A DNA stretch of 23,025 bases. Source: CAZVAO01 sp964625175. GTDB lineage: Bacteria > Bacillota > UBA994 > PWPR01. Where the stretch lies: positions 1 through 23,025 of the forward strand of contig CAZVAO010000025.1 of NCBI GenBank assembly GCA_964625175.1. Direction: 5' to 3'. Below the pieces are notes generated by a model, which saw nothing but the letters and a program-made list of their open reading frames with translations, made no database searches and was not told the DNA's origin. Of the stretch, positions 14,179 through 23,023 are shown piece after piece; position 1 is the stretch's first letter; the number at the start of each line of letters is the position of its first letter. The position numbers and the translations under genes were made by a program.

Positions 14179-15540
14179 TTACAATTCACTGCAGGCGTTT
14201 GCAGACTCAGCTAGGGGTTTCGGCAACTCAGTGAAAAGTGCGGTTCTACGAGATGCCATATAAAGCACAGCTCCTTCAGTTAGAAAACTGACAATCAGTG
14301 TGATACACCCCATGAGATATTCCACTCCAGGAAAGAAAGTTCTAATCAGGAAAATCCCGATGAAAATGCCGACCACTGATCCGATCTTCCCCGCTGTAAT
14401 GACAGATGTTCGCCCGGTCAACATCAGTAGTCCGGAATAAGCCTCGTTCAAACACAAGATCAACGGGACAAATGCCAAAACACTTAATCCCCGCAGTACA
14501 GGTGTCAACATTGCGGTCGGTACCCCCATGACAGTTTGCATAAAAGACCGACCTGCTGGCAGGAGTGCCACGGATAGGAGTATGGCTGTGTTTGCCAGTC
14601 CCATTGCTACTGAGAAACGTAGCACCTTTTTCCATCCTTGCCGATCCTTAACAAACACCAAAACCACCTGATGCATTTTAAAGAATGTGGAAAGAAAAAT
14701 CATTGCAAAGCTATATGCAAGCGCATAGGTTGCGATGGAAACTTCCGCATTCACCGTTCGAGACAGACCGGCGTTTATCGATGGTTGACCGAGATAATGA
14801 ATTACCTGAGCAACCACCAAGGGCAGGAAGTAACGCCATAATCCAGAAACGGACAACTCAGGCCTCTCTGGGCTGTTCGGACTGTCTGGAAGGCCGGCTC
14901 CTAACTTTCTGCTAGCCCAAAAAACATATAGAATCTCCACGGACATTCCCACAAGAAGCAGAGCCGCGCCGATTGCCCCTCCTTTAACAACACCGGTATC
15001 AACAATATATGCAGCCGCCGCAAACATAACCACAATGCGCAGAACCGTTGAGATGGTCAGGTGCACCGTCCGTTTGCTGAGGGTAACCAGCGCCTGTATA
15101 CTTGCCTTGATCACCAGAAGAGTCGGAAAGAAGATGAAAATTGTCAACGCATGTTCTACCTGTGGCAGAAAAGAGGGTTTAATTCCCATAAGGGTGACGA
15201 ATACCAAATGTCCTAAGCCTGTAAAGCGTACTAGGACCAGCAATGAAGTTGAGAACAGAATAACTGCCACACCAATTTTATTTGAGCGTTTAAAAAGCAA
15301 TTTACTGCGATACTGCGCCACAAACATACGCTCAAGACTTTTAGTCGGCGCCCGTATAACATCAAAAACACTCTTGGCTATTGCATAAGAAGCAATAGCT
15401 GCCGCAGAGGCGGCTGTACGTGCCATCGCTGAGTTCAGAATGGTGTGTGTTGTAAAAACGAGCATCACACTGACCGCTATCGGTATGAAAAAGGCGAATA
15501 AATCTTGATATGTGAAATCACTGCTGTCGTATTTGTCCAT
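14179..15540 (-). CDS. MATE-like multi-pass membrane transporter (MOP flippase superfamily)
   Basis: 453-residue integral membrane protein with about 12 predicted hydrophobic segments in two halves (first half about 15-220, second about 245-440, joined by a short hydrophilic linker rich in Pro, Ser and Glu near 222-240). This is the architecture of MATE/MOP superfamily exporters and flippases. I recognise no family-specific substrate motif, so drug efflux, lipid-linked or metabolite export are all possible. The ATG is preceded by GGATGG, a weak ribosome binding site. It follows a hairpin terminator at 15562-15598 and precedes the C_GCAxxG_C_C redox gene by 144 bp on the same strand; proteins of that family are known to sit beside transporter genes. 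Confidence 0.7.
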   Translation of the reverse strand: MDKYDSSDFTYQDLFAFFIPIAVSVMLVFTTHTILNSAMARTAASAAAIASYAIAKSVFDVIRAPTKSLERMFVAQYRSKLLFKRSNKIGVAVILFSTSLLVLVRFTGLGHLVFVTLMGIKPSFLPQVEHALTIFIFFPTLLVIKASIQALVTLSKRTVHLTISTVLRIVVMFAAAAYIVDTGVVKGGAIGAALLLVGMSVEILYVFWASRKLGAGLPDSPNSPERPELSVSGLWRYFLPLVVAQVIHYLGQPSINAGLSRTVNAEVSIATYALAYSFAMIFLSTFFKMHQVVLVFVKDRQGWKKVLRFSVAMGLANTAILLSVALLPAGRSFMQTVMGVPTAMLTPVLRGLSVLAFVPLILCLNEAYSGLLMLTGRTSVITAGKIGSVVGIFIGIFLIRTFFPGVEYLMGCITLIVSFLTEGAVLYMASRRTALFTELPKPLAESANACSEL

Positions 15541-15561
15541 CTTGAGCCATCCATTTTCTAT

Positions 15562-15598
15562 AAAGCACCTAGTAAATACGCATCCTCACTAGGTGCTT
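15562..15598 (-). terminator. Hairpin terminator after the M20 gene
   Basis: AAGCACCTAGT (15563-15573) pairs with ACTAGGTGCTT (15588-15598), 11 bp perfect. On the minus strand the 3' arm ends in CTTTAT, a short U-tract. It sits 10 bp after the M20 stop and before the MATE-like gene. Confidence 0.65.
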
Positions 15599-15608
15599 AT
15601 GATTGATA

Positions 15609-17024
15609 CTAGTGCTGGGGTAGTTGATCAAGTGGCGGTTTTGCATCTTCTGGCAAGGCACATACATAGGGTCGATCCTTCGTTTGAGCTGCAAATTCAG
15701 CTTTTGCCTGGTTGATGAGCTCAGGGTTGCGCAATAGTTTAGATGCGGTTACAGCCAGTGTTTTGGCCGCGAGAATCATGCCTTTATGGCCAATACTCAT
15801 GCCAGAACACGCAACAAATTGCCAAGAGTGCCCTGGATTACCGAGTGGATTACAAGCCGTTAGAAATTGTCCAGTAGGAACAATCCAACTCACATCCGCC
15901 ACATCTGTAGAACCACCAGATGCTTTCCCTTTATCCACAGGGTCAATGACTTCATTATGAAGATAGACATCTTTATATTTTTCATACAAATTATTGGCGC
16001 GTAGACCTTTTTCTTTCATGTCTGTGAAAGATTCTGTTAATTCTTGCGCGAAGGCAATATCTTGTTCATCCCATGCTGGAGCACCGATTTCCTTCATGCT
16101 CTCGAGCATGACTTCAGAGATAACTTCATTCGGCAGATAGTTATAAGCGGCTGCCAGAACGCGATAATCCATGGTAGTTTCAGTCATGAGGGTAGCGCCT
16201 TCTGCAATCTTGACGACCCTTTTAAAGATTTCATCGACATCGGACCGCCGTGGGGCGCGCACGTAGTACCATACCTGTGCTTTATCGGGCACCACATTCG
16301 GCTCACCGCCACCATTCGTAATCACATAATGCATGCGGGCATCTGGGATCACATGCTCACGTAAATAGTTCACACCGACATTCATCAACTCAACTGCATC
16401 TAAGGCAGAACGTCCATTATGAGGGTCACCCGCCGCGTGTGCGGTACGCCCATGGAAGTTAAATTTAACAGAATTCATCGCATTGCTACTCCCAGCCCAT
16501 GTCGTATTCATGGACATAGGATGCCAAGTCAATGATACATCCAAGTCATCAAACAGCCCTTCGCGTGCCATAAAGACTTTGCCGACAAGGGTTTCTTCAG
16601 CTGGACATCCGTAAAATACAATCGTTCCTGCAAGTTGTTCCTTTTTCATTTCCTCTTGGAGGCCTAATACACCACCGAGAACGCCGGCTCCATATAGATT
16701 ATGACCACAACCATGGCCTGGTGCATCTTCTACTAAGGGGTCTTTCGTCGTTTGGGTCTTTTGACTCAAGTGGGGTAGCGCATCGTATTCGGCTAAGAAA
16801 CCGATTTTTGGTGAACCCGATCCCCAGCTAGCTGTAAAGGCGGTTGGCATTCCTGCGACCCCTCTAACGACATCAAAACCGTTTTCTTCTAGCGTCTGAG
16901 CGAGCAGTTCTGCTGACTTATTCTCTTGCAGCCCTACCTCTGCATATTTCCAAATACGATCACTAATATCTATAAAATGTTGTTTATTATTCGTAATAAA
17001 TTCTATCGCGTTTTTACCAATCAT
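15609..17024 (-). CDS. M20 family amidohydrolase, AbgB-like (p-aminobenzoyl-glutamate hydrolase type)
   Basis: 471-residue metal-dependent amidohydrolase of the AbgB branch of the M20/M40 family, which cleaves the amide bond of aminobenzoyl-glutamate or other N-acyl amino acids and dipeptides. Metal ligands are visible: AEYDALP (79-85), GHGCGHN with C106 and H108, CPAEE with E143 and E144, WHPM with H168, and a final histidine in SIGHKGM (about 405). The lid/dimerisation domain contains GRTAHAA. No signal peptide. ATG after GGAGG. It lies 59 bp after the second amidohydrolase, separated from it by a 28-bp perfect palindrome, so the three genes form one unit with possible differential expression. 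Confidence 0.9.
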   Translation of the reverse strand: MIGKNAIEFITNNKQHFIDISDRIWKYAEVGLQENKSAELLAQTLEENGFDVVRGVAGMPTAFTASWGSGSPKIGFLAEYDALPHLSQKTQTTKDPLVEDAPGHGCGHNLYGAGVLGGVLGLQEEMKKEQLAGTIVFYGCPAEETLVGKVFMAREGLFDDLDVSLTWHPMSMNTTWAGSSNAMNSVKFNFHGRTAHAAGDPHNGRSALDAVELMNVGVNYLREHVIPDARMHYVITNGGGEPNVVPDKAQVWYYVRAPRRSDVDEIFKRVVKIAEGATLMTETTMDYRVLAAAYNYLPNEVISEVMLESMKEIGAPAWDEQDIAFAQELTESFTDMKEKGLRANNLYEKYKDVYLHNEVIDPVDKGKASGGSTDVADVSWIVPTGQFLTACNPLGNPGHSWQFVACSGMSIGHKGMILAAKTLAVTASKLLRNPELINQAKAEFAAQTKDRPYVCALPEDAKPPLDQLPQH

Positions 17025-17046
17025 AAGAATCCTCCATAATAGTTAA

Positions 17047-17074
17047 AGAAGGAAATAGCATGCTATTTCCTTCT
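17047..17074 (-). terminator. 28-bp perfect palindrome between amidohydrolase and M20 genes
   Basis: AGAAGGAAATAGCA (17047-17060) is directly followed by its reverse complement TGCTATTTCCTTCT (17061-17074). On the minus strand it is followed by TTAACTATTATGGAGG, which contains the M20 ribosome binding site. It may be a weak terminator, an attenuator or an RNA-end stabiliser inside the operon. Confidence 0.6.
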
Positions 17075-17083
17075 GACAAATCG

Positions 17084-18253
17084 TTAATAAACCGGATGTT
17101 CCCAGACTTTTTGGCCTTCAATATAAGTTGCTTCGATCGCAGACTTATAAGAGAATGGATGACCTGAGCAAATGATAAAGTCTGCATCCTTGCCTACTTC
17201 CAAAGAACCAACACGATCAGCAATCCCCAGCTCTTCAGCAGGGTTAATGGTAATCATTTTAAATACATCGAGATCACTGATGCCGTACTTCGCAGAAATG
17301 GCGCCATAAACCATCAGATAACGACAATTTAAGAATGGATGATCTGACATTAGGCACACCTTAACACCCGCCTTGTGCAAAATAGCAGGGTTAGCATCTG
17401 TAAAGTCAGCCGTTTCCACCTTGCCAGATGAAGAGAGACCAGGACCAACGTTGGCAGTCACGTCATGTTCAGCTAAGAAATCTGCAATCAAGTGACCATC
17501 TGTACAATGCTCAATGCTGTATTTCACATCGAGTTCTTCACACAAACGTACCGCTGTAACAATATCATCATGGCGATGAGCATGTAGACGCAAAGGAATC
17601 TCCCGATTAATAACCATTGCACCTGATTCATACTGCATGTCATAATCAAATATTTTACCATCAGCTAAAGCCTTTTCTTTTTTAGCCATGTATTCTTTAA
17701 CCTTTGCAAAATACTCACGAATCATACCGGCAGTACCCATTCTCGTAGCTGGCGCGTGCTTGAGCGTCTGGCCATGGGCACGTTTAGGGTTCTCACCCAA
17801 AGCACCTTTAAGACCTGTTGGATTCTTAACGACCATATCATCAATAATTGTACCTGCTGTTTTGCAGGCAATGCCTAGACCCCCAATTGGATTACCAGAA
17901 CCGGGGACAATTTGCACCGTTGTAATTCCACCCTCGCGAGCGCCTTCAAAACTGCGCTGTAAAGGATTGATCGAATCAATAATATTTACCTTACCATTAA
18001 CGGGTGCAGGTTTCTCGTTGCCATCCATGCCAGCATCACCTTCACCATCTCCCCAAACACCAACGTGAGAGTGGATATCAATTAAGCCAGGTAAAACAAC
18101 TTTGCCAGCTAAATCCATCACTTCTACACCTGCTGGCGCTTGAACTTCTGAGCCAATCGCACTGATCTTACCATTATTGTCAATGAGCATTTGACCGTTC
18201 TCGATGACATCACCTACTACAGGATAGATCTTCGCATTTTTAAGTAATAACAT
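17084..18253 (-). CDS. Amidohydrolase (imidazolonepropionase/HutI-like), second of a tandem pair
   Basis: 389-residue amidohydrolase-superfamily enzyme with a TIM-barrel core. Metal motifs: HSH (H61, H63) in LIDIHSHVG, the RLHAHRHDD block, SIEHCTDGH and MSDHPF with the catalytic Asp. The N-terminal strand segment (NGKISAIG) and C-terminal GSLEVGKDADFIICSGHPF close the composite beta-sandwich typical of the fold. Related enzymes hydrolyse cyclic amides or N-acyl groups; the substrate is unknown. Its ATG directly abuts the stop of its paralogue with no spacer, and its ribosome binding site GGGAGG is inside that gene, so the two are translationally linked. An intact active site argues that both copies are functional. 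Confidence 0.85.
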   Translation of the reverse strand: MLLLKNAKIYPVVGDVIENGQMLIDNNGKISAIGSEVQAPAGVEVMDLAGKVVLPGLIDIHSHVGVWGDGEGDAGMDGNEKPAPVNGKVNIIDSINPLQRSFEGAREGGITTVQIVPGSGNPIGGLGIACKTAGTIIDDMVVKNPTGLKGALGENPKRAHGQTLKHAPATRMGTAGMIREYFAKVKEYMAKKEKALADGKIFDYDMQYESGAMVINREIPLRLHAHRHDDIVTAVRLCEELDVKYSIEHCTDGHLIADFLAEHDVTANVGPGLSSSGKVETADFTDANPAILHKAGVKVCLMSDHPFLNCRYLMVYGAISAKYGISDLDVFKMITINPAEELGIADRVGSLEVGKDADFIICSGHPFSYKSAIEATYIEGQKVWEHPVY

Positions 18254-19405
18254 TTACAGCACCTCCCGCTCAAATACGACCTTGCCGTCAACAACCGTTA
18301 CATCTGCAAAGGATAAGAAACAAAGTGGATCGCCAGACCAGACAACGAAGTCTGCATCTTTACCAACTTCCAACGAACCAATGCGATCTTCAAGACCAAT
18401 ATGACGGGCATTGTTGATTGTGATTGCTTTCAATGCATCTTCTCTGCTCATGCCCCAGCTAACTGCAACGCCAGCGGTTGTACGAAGGTGGCGACCAGAA
18501 ATAACAGAATGGTCGGTTGTGAAACAGAATTTGATACCTTCTCGTGCAAATAAAACGGCTGTTCTGTAATCGCGATCTTTATTCTCTACTTTTGAACCAT
18601 ACTTCATGGTAGGTCCAACTGCAGAATCGATATCATTCTTTTTAAAGAAGTCTACCAGAAGGTAACCATCGGTCACATGTTCTAAAACATAGCGTAGGTT
18701 AAATTCTTTGGCAATGCGAACAGCCGTCACAATATCATCATGGCGATGACAGTGAATCAACAAAGGCATTTCTCTTTTCATGACTGGAATCATGGCTTCC
18801 CATGATTTATCAAATTGTTGATTCTCTCCAGCCTCTTTGCGTAATAGATATTGCTGTGCTTTATGTAATGCTTCACGCATAACAGCGGCACTACCCATAC
18901 GAGTTGAAGGGGCAATATTGCGTTTTCCGTAAGCGCCCTTAGGATTCTCACCGAAAGCGGACTTCATGCCGATTTCTTTAATTATGGCTTCGTCAACAAT
19001 GGTTGTTTTTCGCAGTTTAACTGCAACTGCAGTACCACCCAATAGATTAGCACTCCCGGGCAAAACGCCTGTCGTTGTAATTCCAGCTTCACGGAATTCA
19101 TCGAAGTCAGCGGCTAACATATTGATGGCATCACGCGCATGGCACCAAGGTGTAATTGGTGAAGTCGCTTCGTTTCCATCGCGACCTTCCCAGCCTAAAC
19201 CCTTTTCATTGATCCCGGCATGTGAGTGCGCCTCAATAATACCTGGAGTAACCGTGCGTCCTTTAACATCGAATACCTTAGCTCCTTCTGGAACTTGCAC
19301 ATCTGCACCTAAAGCAACTATTTTTCCATCTTTCACCAAGAGAACACCGTTTTCAATGATTCCATTTGTAACGGTCTCAAGGCGAGCATTTACTACTGCT
19401 AACAT
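18254..19405 (-). CDS. Amidohydrolase (imidazolonepropionase/HutI-like), first of a tandem pair
   Basis: 383-residue amidohydrolase, clear paralogue of the next gene: both carry ENPK-x-AxG, ATRMG or STRMG, CHRHDDIVTAVR or AHRHDDIVTAVR, and GSLEVGKDADF at matching places. Metal motifs here: H60 and H62 in IEAHSHAG, GENPK with K156, IHCHRHDD (H218, H220, H222), EH at 242-243, and TTDHS with D298. No signal peptide. ATG after a strong GAGGAGGT. First gene of a minus-strand unit of three: two amidohydrolases and an M20 amidohydrolase. The conserved tandem arrangement suggests a heteromer or two steps of one pathway (inference). Confidence 0.85.
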   Translation of the reverse strand: MLAVVNARLETVTNGIIENGVLLVKDGKIVALGADVQVPEGAKVFDVKGRTVTPGIIEAHSHAGINEKGLGWEGRDGNEATSPITPWCHARDAINMLAADFDEFREAGITTTGVLPGSANLLGGTAVAVKLRKTTIVDEAIIKEIGMKSAFGENPKGAYGKRNIAPSTRMGSAAVMREALHKAQQYLLRKEAGENQQFDKSWEAMIPVMKREMPLLIHCHRHDDIVTAVRIAKEFNLRYVLEHVTDGYLLVDFFKKNDIDSAVGPTMKYGSKVENKDRDYRTAVLFAREGIKFCFTTDHSVISGRHLRTTAGVAVSWGMSREDALKAITINNARHIGLEDRIGSLEVGKDADFVVWSGDPLCFLSFADVTVVDGKVVFEREVL

Positions 19406-19583
19406 TTTCTACCTCCTCGGCAATACACATATTTCTCAAATATAGTATTTCCACATAAGAATCCTCACTCCTGCTAAAACGATTAAGATTCGCAAAATTT
19501 CTATCAAAACAGCCTAAACGCTTGCTATAGCGAAGGGTTGATCCACCTAAATAACCACTTTAAAATATTGCCACTTCTCGGTT

Positions 19584-19610
19584 TTGCATCCTTACTTTCT
19601 ATGATAGAAT
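19584..19610 (+). promoter_or_regulatory. Extended -10 promoter for the large surface protein gene
   Basis: TGA directly before TAGAAT (19605-19610) makes an extended -10 (TGnTAGAAT). A weak -35-like TTGCAT lies at 19584-19589 with a 15-bp spacer. It is 42 bp before the start codon. Confidence 0.5.
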
Positions 19611-19651
19611 AAAGACATACTGAACTGAATAATACTGTGGGAGGAATTATA

Positions 19652-22651
19652 GTGAAAAAATCGCTAATGCTTTTCATCGGACTCACACTCATCATCCTAT
19701 TAATACTGCCTGCCTTGGCACTACCCGAAATCAGCATATTAATTGGAGATCAACCACTAATATGTGATGTTCCACCAATAATTATTGAGGGACGCACGCT
19801 CGTACCGCTACGCGCCATCTTTGAAGGGCTTGGTATGACTGTGGATTATCAAAGCGCCACCAAGATGATCACCGGTACTTCGGCTGACCGGCAGATTAAA
19901 CTGCAAGTTAATTCGGTCAATGCCGCTGTAAGAGACCTTGCTTCAGACCATACATCATTTATTGTGCTGGATGTTCCCGCACAAATTATTAACGGACGAA
20001 CGATGGTCCCTGTCCGCTTCATCGGTGAAAGTGCTGGCGCAATTGTCAACTGGGATCCTATAGAGAGAAGTGTTGGAATCACACCCTCAGATGAAATAGG
20101 ACCTCCTGATATCCATGAGGTCAATTTACCACCTGAACCACTCGCAGATCCCGTGCAATTTACGACACTCGAATTGACCGATCTCATCGTTAATACCTCT
20201 GATTTGGCTACGGATCGTAATGGAACACCTCTGGAAATTGTGTCTATTACTGAAACAAGTCTCGTGGATATTGGTGATCAGGTTATTGCGGTTGATGACC
20301 TCTCATTCAGATTTCACTCAATTGATATTACGGGTATGCAGGACCAAACTTTAATTGTGACGGTCACCGATGGTGTTCTTGAAGCGGATGTCAATGTCAC
20401 AATCACGGTTAGCGATCCGCTTGCTCAGAACCTAGCGCCTGTCGTTCAGAGCCCCTATAGCTATGAGATATCTGAACAGGATTTGCTAATGGTCAATATC
20501 CTGGACTTTGCATCAGATCTCAACGGCGACGTGGTCACTTTGGGTCCTGTAATCGTGGTTGGGCCAGATTATACGGCCTCAATTGATCCAATCCACGGGC
20601 AACAATTTGCCTTCCGCTCAACGGACATCAGCACAACCGTTACACAGGAATTAGCCGTTACTGTGACAGATGGCATCCTTGATACAACCGCGACAATCTA
20701 TATACACATCACGCCAAAAACAACCATTAATATTGCTCCAGTTGCTCTGGAAGAGCCCGTTGTTTTTGCTATGCTCTCCGAAGGAGAGTTGACGGTTCGC
20801 GTTGACCAGTTAGCATTGGATTATAATTCAGATGATTTAACACTTGTTTCCGCTGTATCTGCCACTACACCGAGTCATGGCCGCATTGAGATGAAACAGA
20901 ACCTATTTGCCTTTGACTTTATTGCTGATGCAGTCACTGCGACCACTGAACAGAAAATCACCGCCACCTTAACAGATGGGGCTGCCGAAATCACCGTGAC
21001 TGCGGCGATATATATATATCCCAGATCCTCCGGTGCTCCATCCCTTATGACTCATGTCGTTCCGATAACCGCAGGGCGTGCCTACGGTACTACACAGGAA
21101 ATTGTGACGTTTGCGGTAGCTGAACAGACCGACCTGATCGTGGACTCCCAAAGCCTAGCATGGAGCATCGCTGCAGACCCCATGCTCATATCAGGGCTGC
21201 TGACCGACTCCTCGGAACTAAATTACGGTAACCTACAGGTTTCTACAGCTGGATTCACTTACCACTCCAGTGATGTGAGCGCTTGTGAAACCGAAATCTT
21301 TGCGCTTGAACTGAGTAATGCAACCTATCACATTGAGGTGCCGATTCGCATTATCATCATCCCGCAAGGCCTAACCGAGCCACTAGCTATGACCCCTTTG
21401 GGTAATCCGCTGGAATTAGAAATCGACGAACAGACCGATTACATCCTAACTCTTCCCGAATTGTTGGCAGGAAGCACGAGTGGCATGCTAATCGACAGGT
21501 TTTTACCAATCGTGCAACCAAATGTGCTAGCTGGAACAATTGCAACAAATCAGCAATCCATTTTGCTACGTAGTGCGGATATTTCCGCAGATGAGTCAGG
21601 CTACTATGCCTTTTGGGTGACAGATGGCGGTCATCACAGAGCTGTTCTGGCGCATATAACGATACGAAAAACCAGCCAGCTGCCGATTGCCATAGCCGAC
21701 CCGGTCGCGTTCACCTACACGTCTACGACCTATAATCTTATTGGAGCAGATGAATTGGCGACAGACCCTGACGGTGACACACTTACTGTAACGCGTGTCC
21801 AAATTGCACCTTTCTCCTTTAATATTGGCACATTTGATGTCTACAATCATGTTTTGCGCTACCAGTCCAATGACCGATATGGTGCTGCAAACTTGACAGT
21901 AACGGTTTCTGATGGAATTAACGAGGTCGACATCAATGTTAAAGTTACCCATATGATGACCATGGTCCCCTATAATGCCCCACCAACTGCTATAGAGAAT
22001 TTGACCTTTAATGTTTATCACACCAGTGATTTGCTCATTGATGTGCATAGTCTCGCCATTGACACTCATCAGGATTTGATGATTACTGGCTTTAGTGGCG
22101 TAGACCATGGGACCATGATTGTAAGTGGGAACATGGGTAACGGCGGACCAACGAACTATATCCTCTACTTACCGCAGATTCCATCATATAATGCGTCATT
22201 TACTGAGACCATTGTTGACGAAGTAATCATCAAGGTCACAGATGGAACCAGCATCATTGATGTGCCTGCTACAATCAATATCCTGCCCACTGCACAGTAT
22301 ATATCAAGTGTCATAACGGTTTCATCGCCCCTTGTTTTCTATCTGAATGAAGGGGAATGCATCACTCTGGCTGGGATCGGTATTGCCTCTGATATCAGTG
22401 AGTTCGAAGATCACACCTACGACTTTAGTTGGCCCCAACTACAATATGGGACCTATACAACGGACAGCTTTTCCTCAGAGTACAATATGTTGATGTATGA
22501 AACGTCTGGCACATATGATTATGCATTTTATCGTAAATACACAGCATCTACCAGTGGTAGCGGCTCGCGCACGGAATCTTTTAGTCTGGAACTCTACGAA
22601 GGCGGCATCTTGGTGTTTAGTGCTCCAATTGTGATTCATATCACCGATTAA
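19652..22651 (+). CDS. Large secreted protein: copper-amine-oxidase-N (stalk) domain plus cadherin-like repeats
   Basis: 999-residue exported protein. Residues 1-24 are a signal peptide (KKS, long hydrophobic core, ALA). About 26-145 is a copper-amine-oxidase N-terminal type domain with its two hallmark segments EGRTLVPLRAIFEGLG and INGRTMVPVRFIGESAG; in Clostridia this domain is common on extracellular proteins and does not imply oxidase activity. The rest, about 150-999, is roughly eight beta-rich repeats of ~100 residues, each beginning like F-x-x-x-E-x-x-L-x-V and ending in V-T-D-G, similar to bacterial cadherin-like or tandem-95 repeats. No LPXTG or SLH anchor is visible. GTG start chosen at 19652 because GGGAGG (19639-19644) precedes it; an earlier in-frame GTG at 19637 overlaps that site. 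A strong terminator follows. Probably a cell-surface adhesin or structural protein. Confidence 0.88.
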   Translation: MKKSLMLFIGLTLIILLILPALALPEISILIGDQPLICDVPPIIIEGRTLVPLRAIFEGLGMTVDYQSATKMITGTSADRQIKLQVNSVNAAVRDLASDHTSFIVLDVPAQIINGRTMVPVRFIGESAGAIVNWDPIERSVGITPSDEIGPPDIHEVNLPPEPLADPVQFTTLELTDLIVNTSDLATDRNGTPLEIVSITETSLVDIGDQVIAVDDLSFRFHSIDITGMQDQTLIVTVTDGVLEADVNVTITVSDPLAQNLAPVVQSPYSYEISEQDLLMVNILDFASDLNGDVVTLGPVIVVGPDYTASIDPIHGQQFAFRSTDISTTVTQELAVTVTDGILDTTATIYIHITPKTTINIAPVALEEPVVFAMLSEGELTVRVDQLALDYNSDDLTLVSAVSATTPSHGRIEMKQNLFAFDFIADAVTATTEQKITATLTDGAAEITVTAAIYIYPRSSGAPSLMTHVVPITAGRAYGTTQEIVTFAVAEQTDLIVDSQSLAWSIAADPMLISGLLTDSSELNYGNLQVSTAGFTYHSSDVSACETEIFALELSNATYHIEVPIRIIIIPQGLTEPLAMTPLGNPLELEIDEQTDYILTLPELLAGSTSGMLIDRFLPIVQPNVLAGTIATNQQSILLRSADISADESGYYAFWVTDGGHHRAVLAHITIRKTSQLPIAIADPVAFTYTSTTYNLIGADELATDPDGDTLTVTRVQIAPFSFNIGTFDVYNHVLRYQSNDRYGAANLTVTVSDGINEVDINVKVTHMMTMVPYNAPPTAIENLTFNVYHTSDLLIDVHSLAIDTHQDLMITGFSGVDHGTMIVSGNMGNGGPTNYILYLPQIPSYNASFTETIVDEVIIKVTDGTSIIDVPATINILPTAQYISSVITVSSPLVFYLNEGECITLAGIGIASDISEFEDHTYDFSWPQLQYGTYTTDSFSSEYNMLMYETSGTYDYAFYRKYTASTSGSGSRTESFSLELYEGGILVFSAPIVIHITD

Positions 22652-22674
22652 CTACACGTTTTTCTGAACTAATC

Positions 22675-22716
22675 AAAAGCTCCCCGATACGCATAAAGTA
22701 TTTTGGGGAGCTTTTT
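22675..22716 (+). terminator. Rho-independent terminator after the large surface protein
   Basis: AAAAGCTCCCC (22675-22685) pairs with GGGGAGCTTTT (22705-22715), 11 bp perfect, ending in TTTTT. Confidence 0.92.
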
Positions 22717-22924
22717 AGAGTTGAAACAAAAGCAACAGACTAGTAAATGATCCACCTAATGAGCGATTATGGAATATGATAATCTTATTGCTAAACTAGT
22801 GATTATAATATTGGATTGCAGCCAAATGAAGCACCTAACTATTAAAACACACAGTTTAAAAGTGAAGAAAAGATCTAACGGGATCTAACATCTATCTGCA
22901 ATCCACGTACTTCATTAAATCATG

Positions 22925-22966
22925 ACCACCCTTAAAAAGGGTGGTTTGCACTACCCCTATAAGGGG
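22925..22966. mobile_element. Twin hairpins resembling an IS200/IS605-type element end
   Basis: ACCACCCTT (22925-22933) pairs with AAGGGTGGT (22937-22945); CCCCT (22954-22958) pairs with AGGGG (22962-22966). Subterminal hairpins just past a transposase stop codon are typical of IS200/IS605 ends, and a minus-strand frame ends 19 bp away. The transposase itself is outside the window, so this is a tentative reading; a double terminator is the alternative. Confidence 0.3.
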
Positions 22967-22984
22967 TTGATGCCGACAAGCGCC

Positions 22985-23023
22985 TCAAGACGCTAATCTT
23001 TCACCTTGTTCAAGCTTCAGTGT
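22985..23023 (-). CDS. Possible 3' end of a minus-strand gene cut by the window edge
   Basis: From the right edge, the minus strand is open for 12 codons (TLKLEQGERLAS) and ends in TGA at 22985. Hairpins follow. Twelve codons are too few to identify a family; it is listed because of the adjacent IS-like hairpins. Confidence 0.2.
   Translation of the reverse strand, partial: TLKLEQGERLAS

Noticed and set aside
15035..19445. Long plus-strand ORFs opposite the transporter and amidohydrolase genes (for example 18966-19445)
   Set aside because: They are mirror frames of strongly supported minus-strand genes and show no domain features.
19637..19651. GTG start for the large surface protein five codons upstream
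   Set aside because: It overlaps the GGGAGG ribosome binding site of the GTG at 19652, which directly begins the signal peptide.
21596..22108. 170-codon minus-strand ORF within the large surface protein
   Set aside because: Antisense to a well-supported repeat protein; no ribosome binding site or family resemblance.
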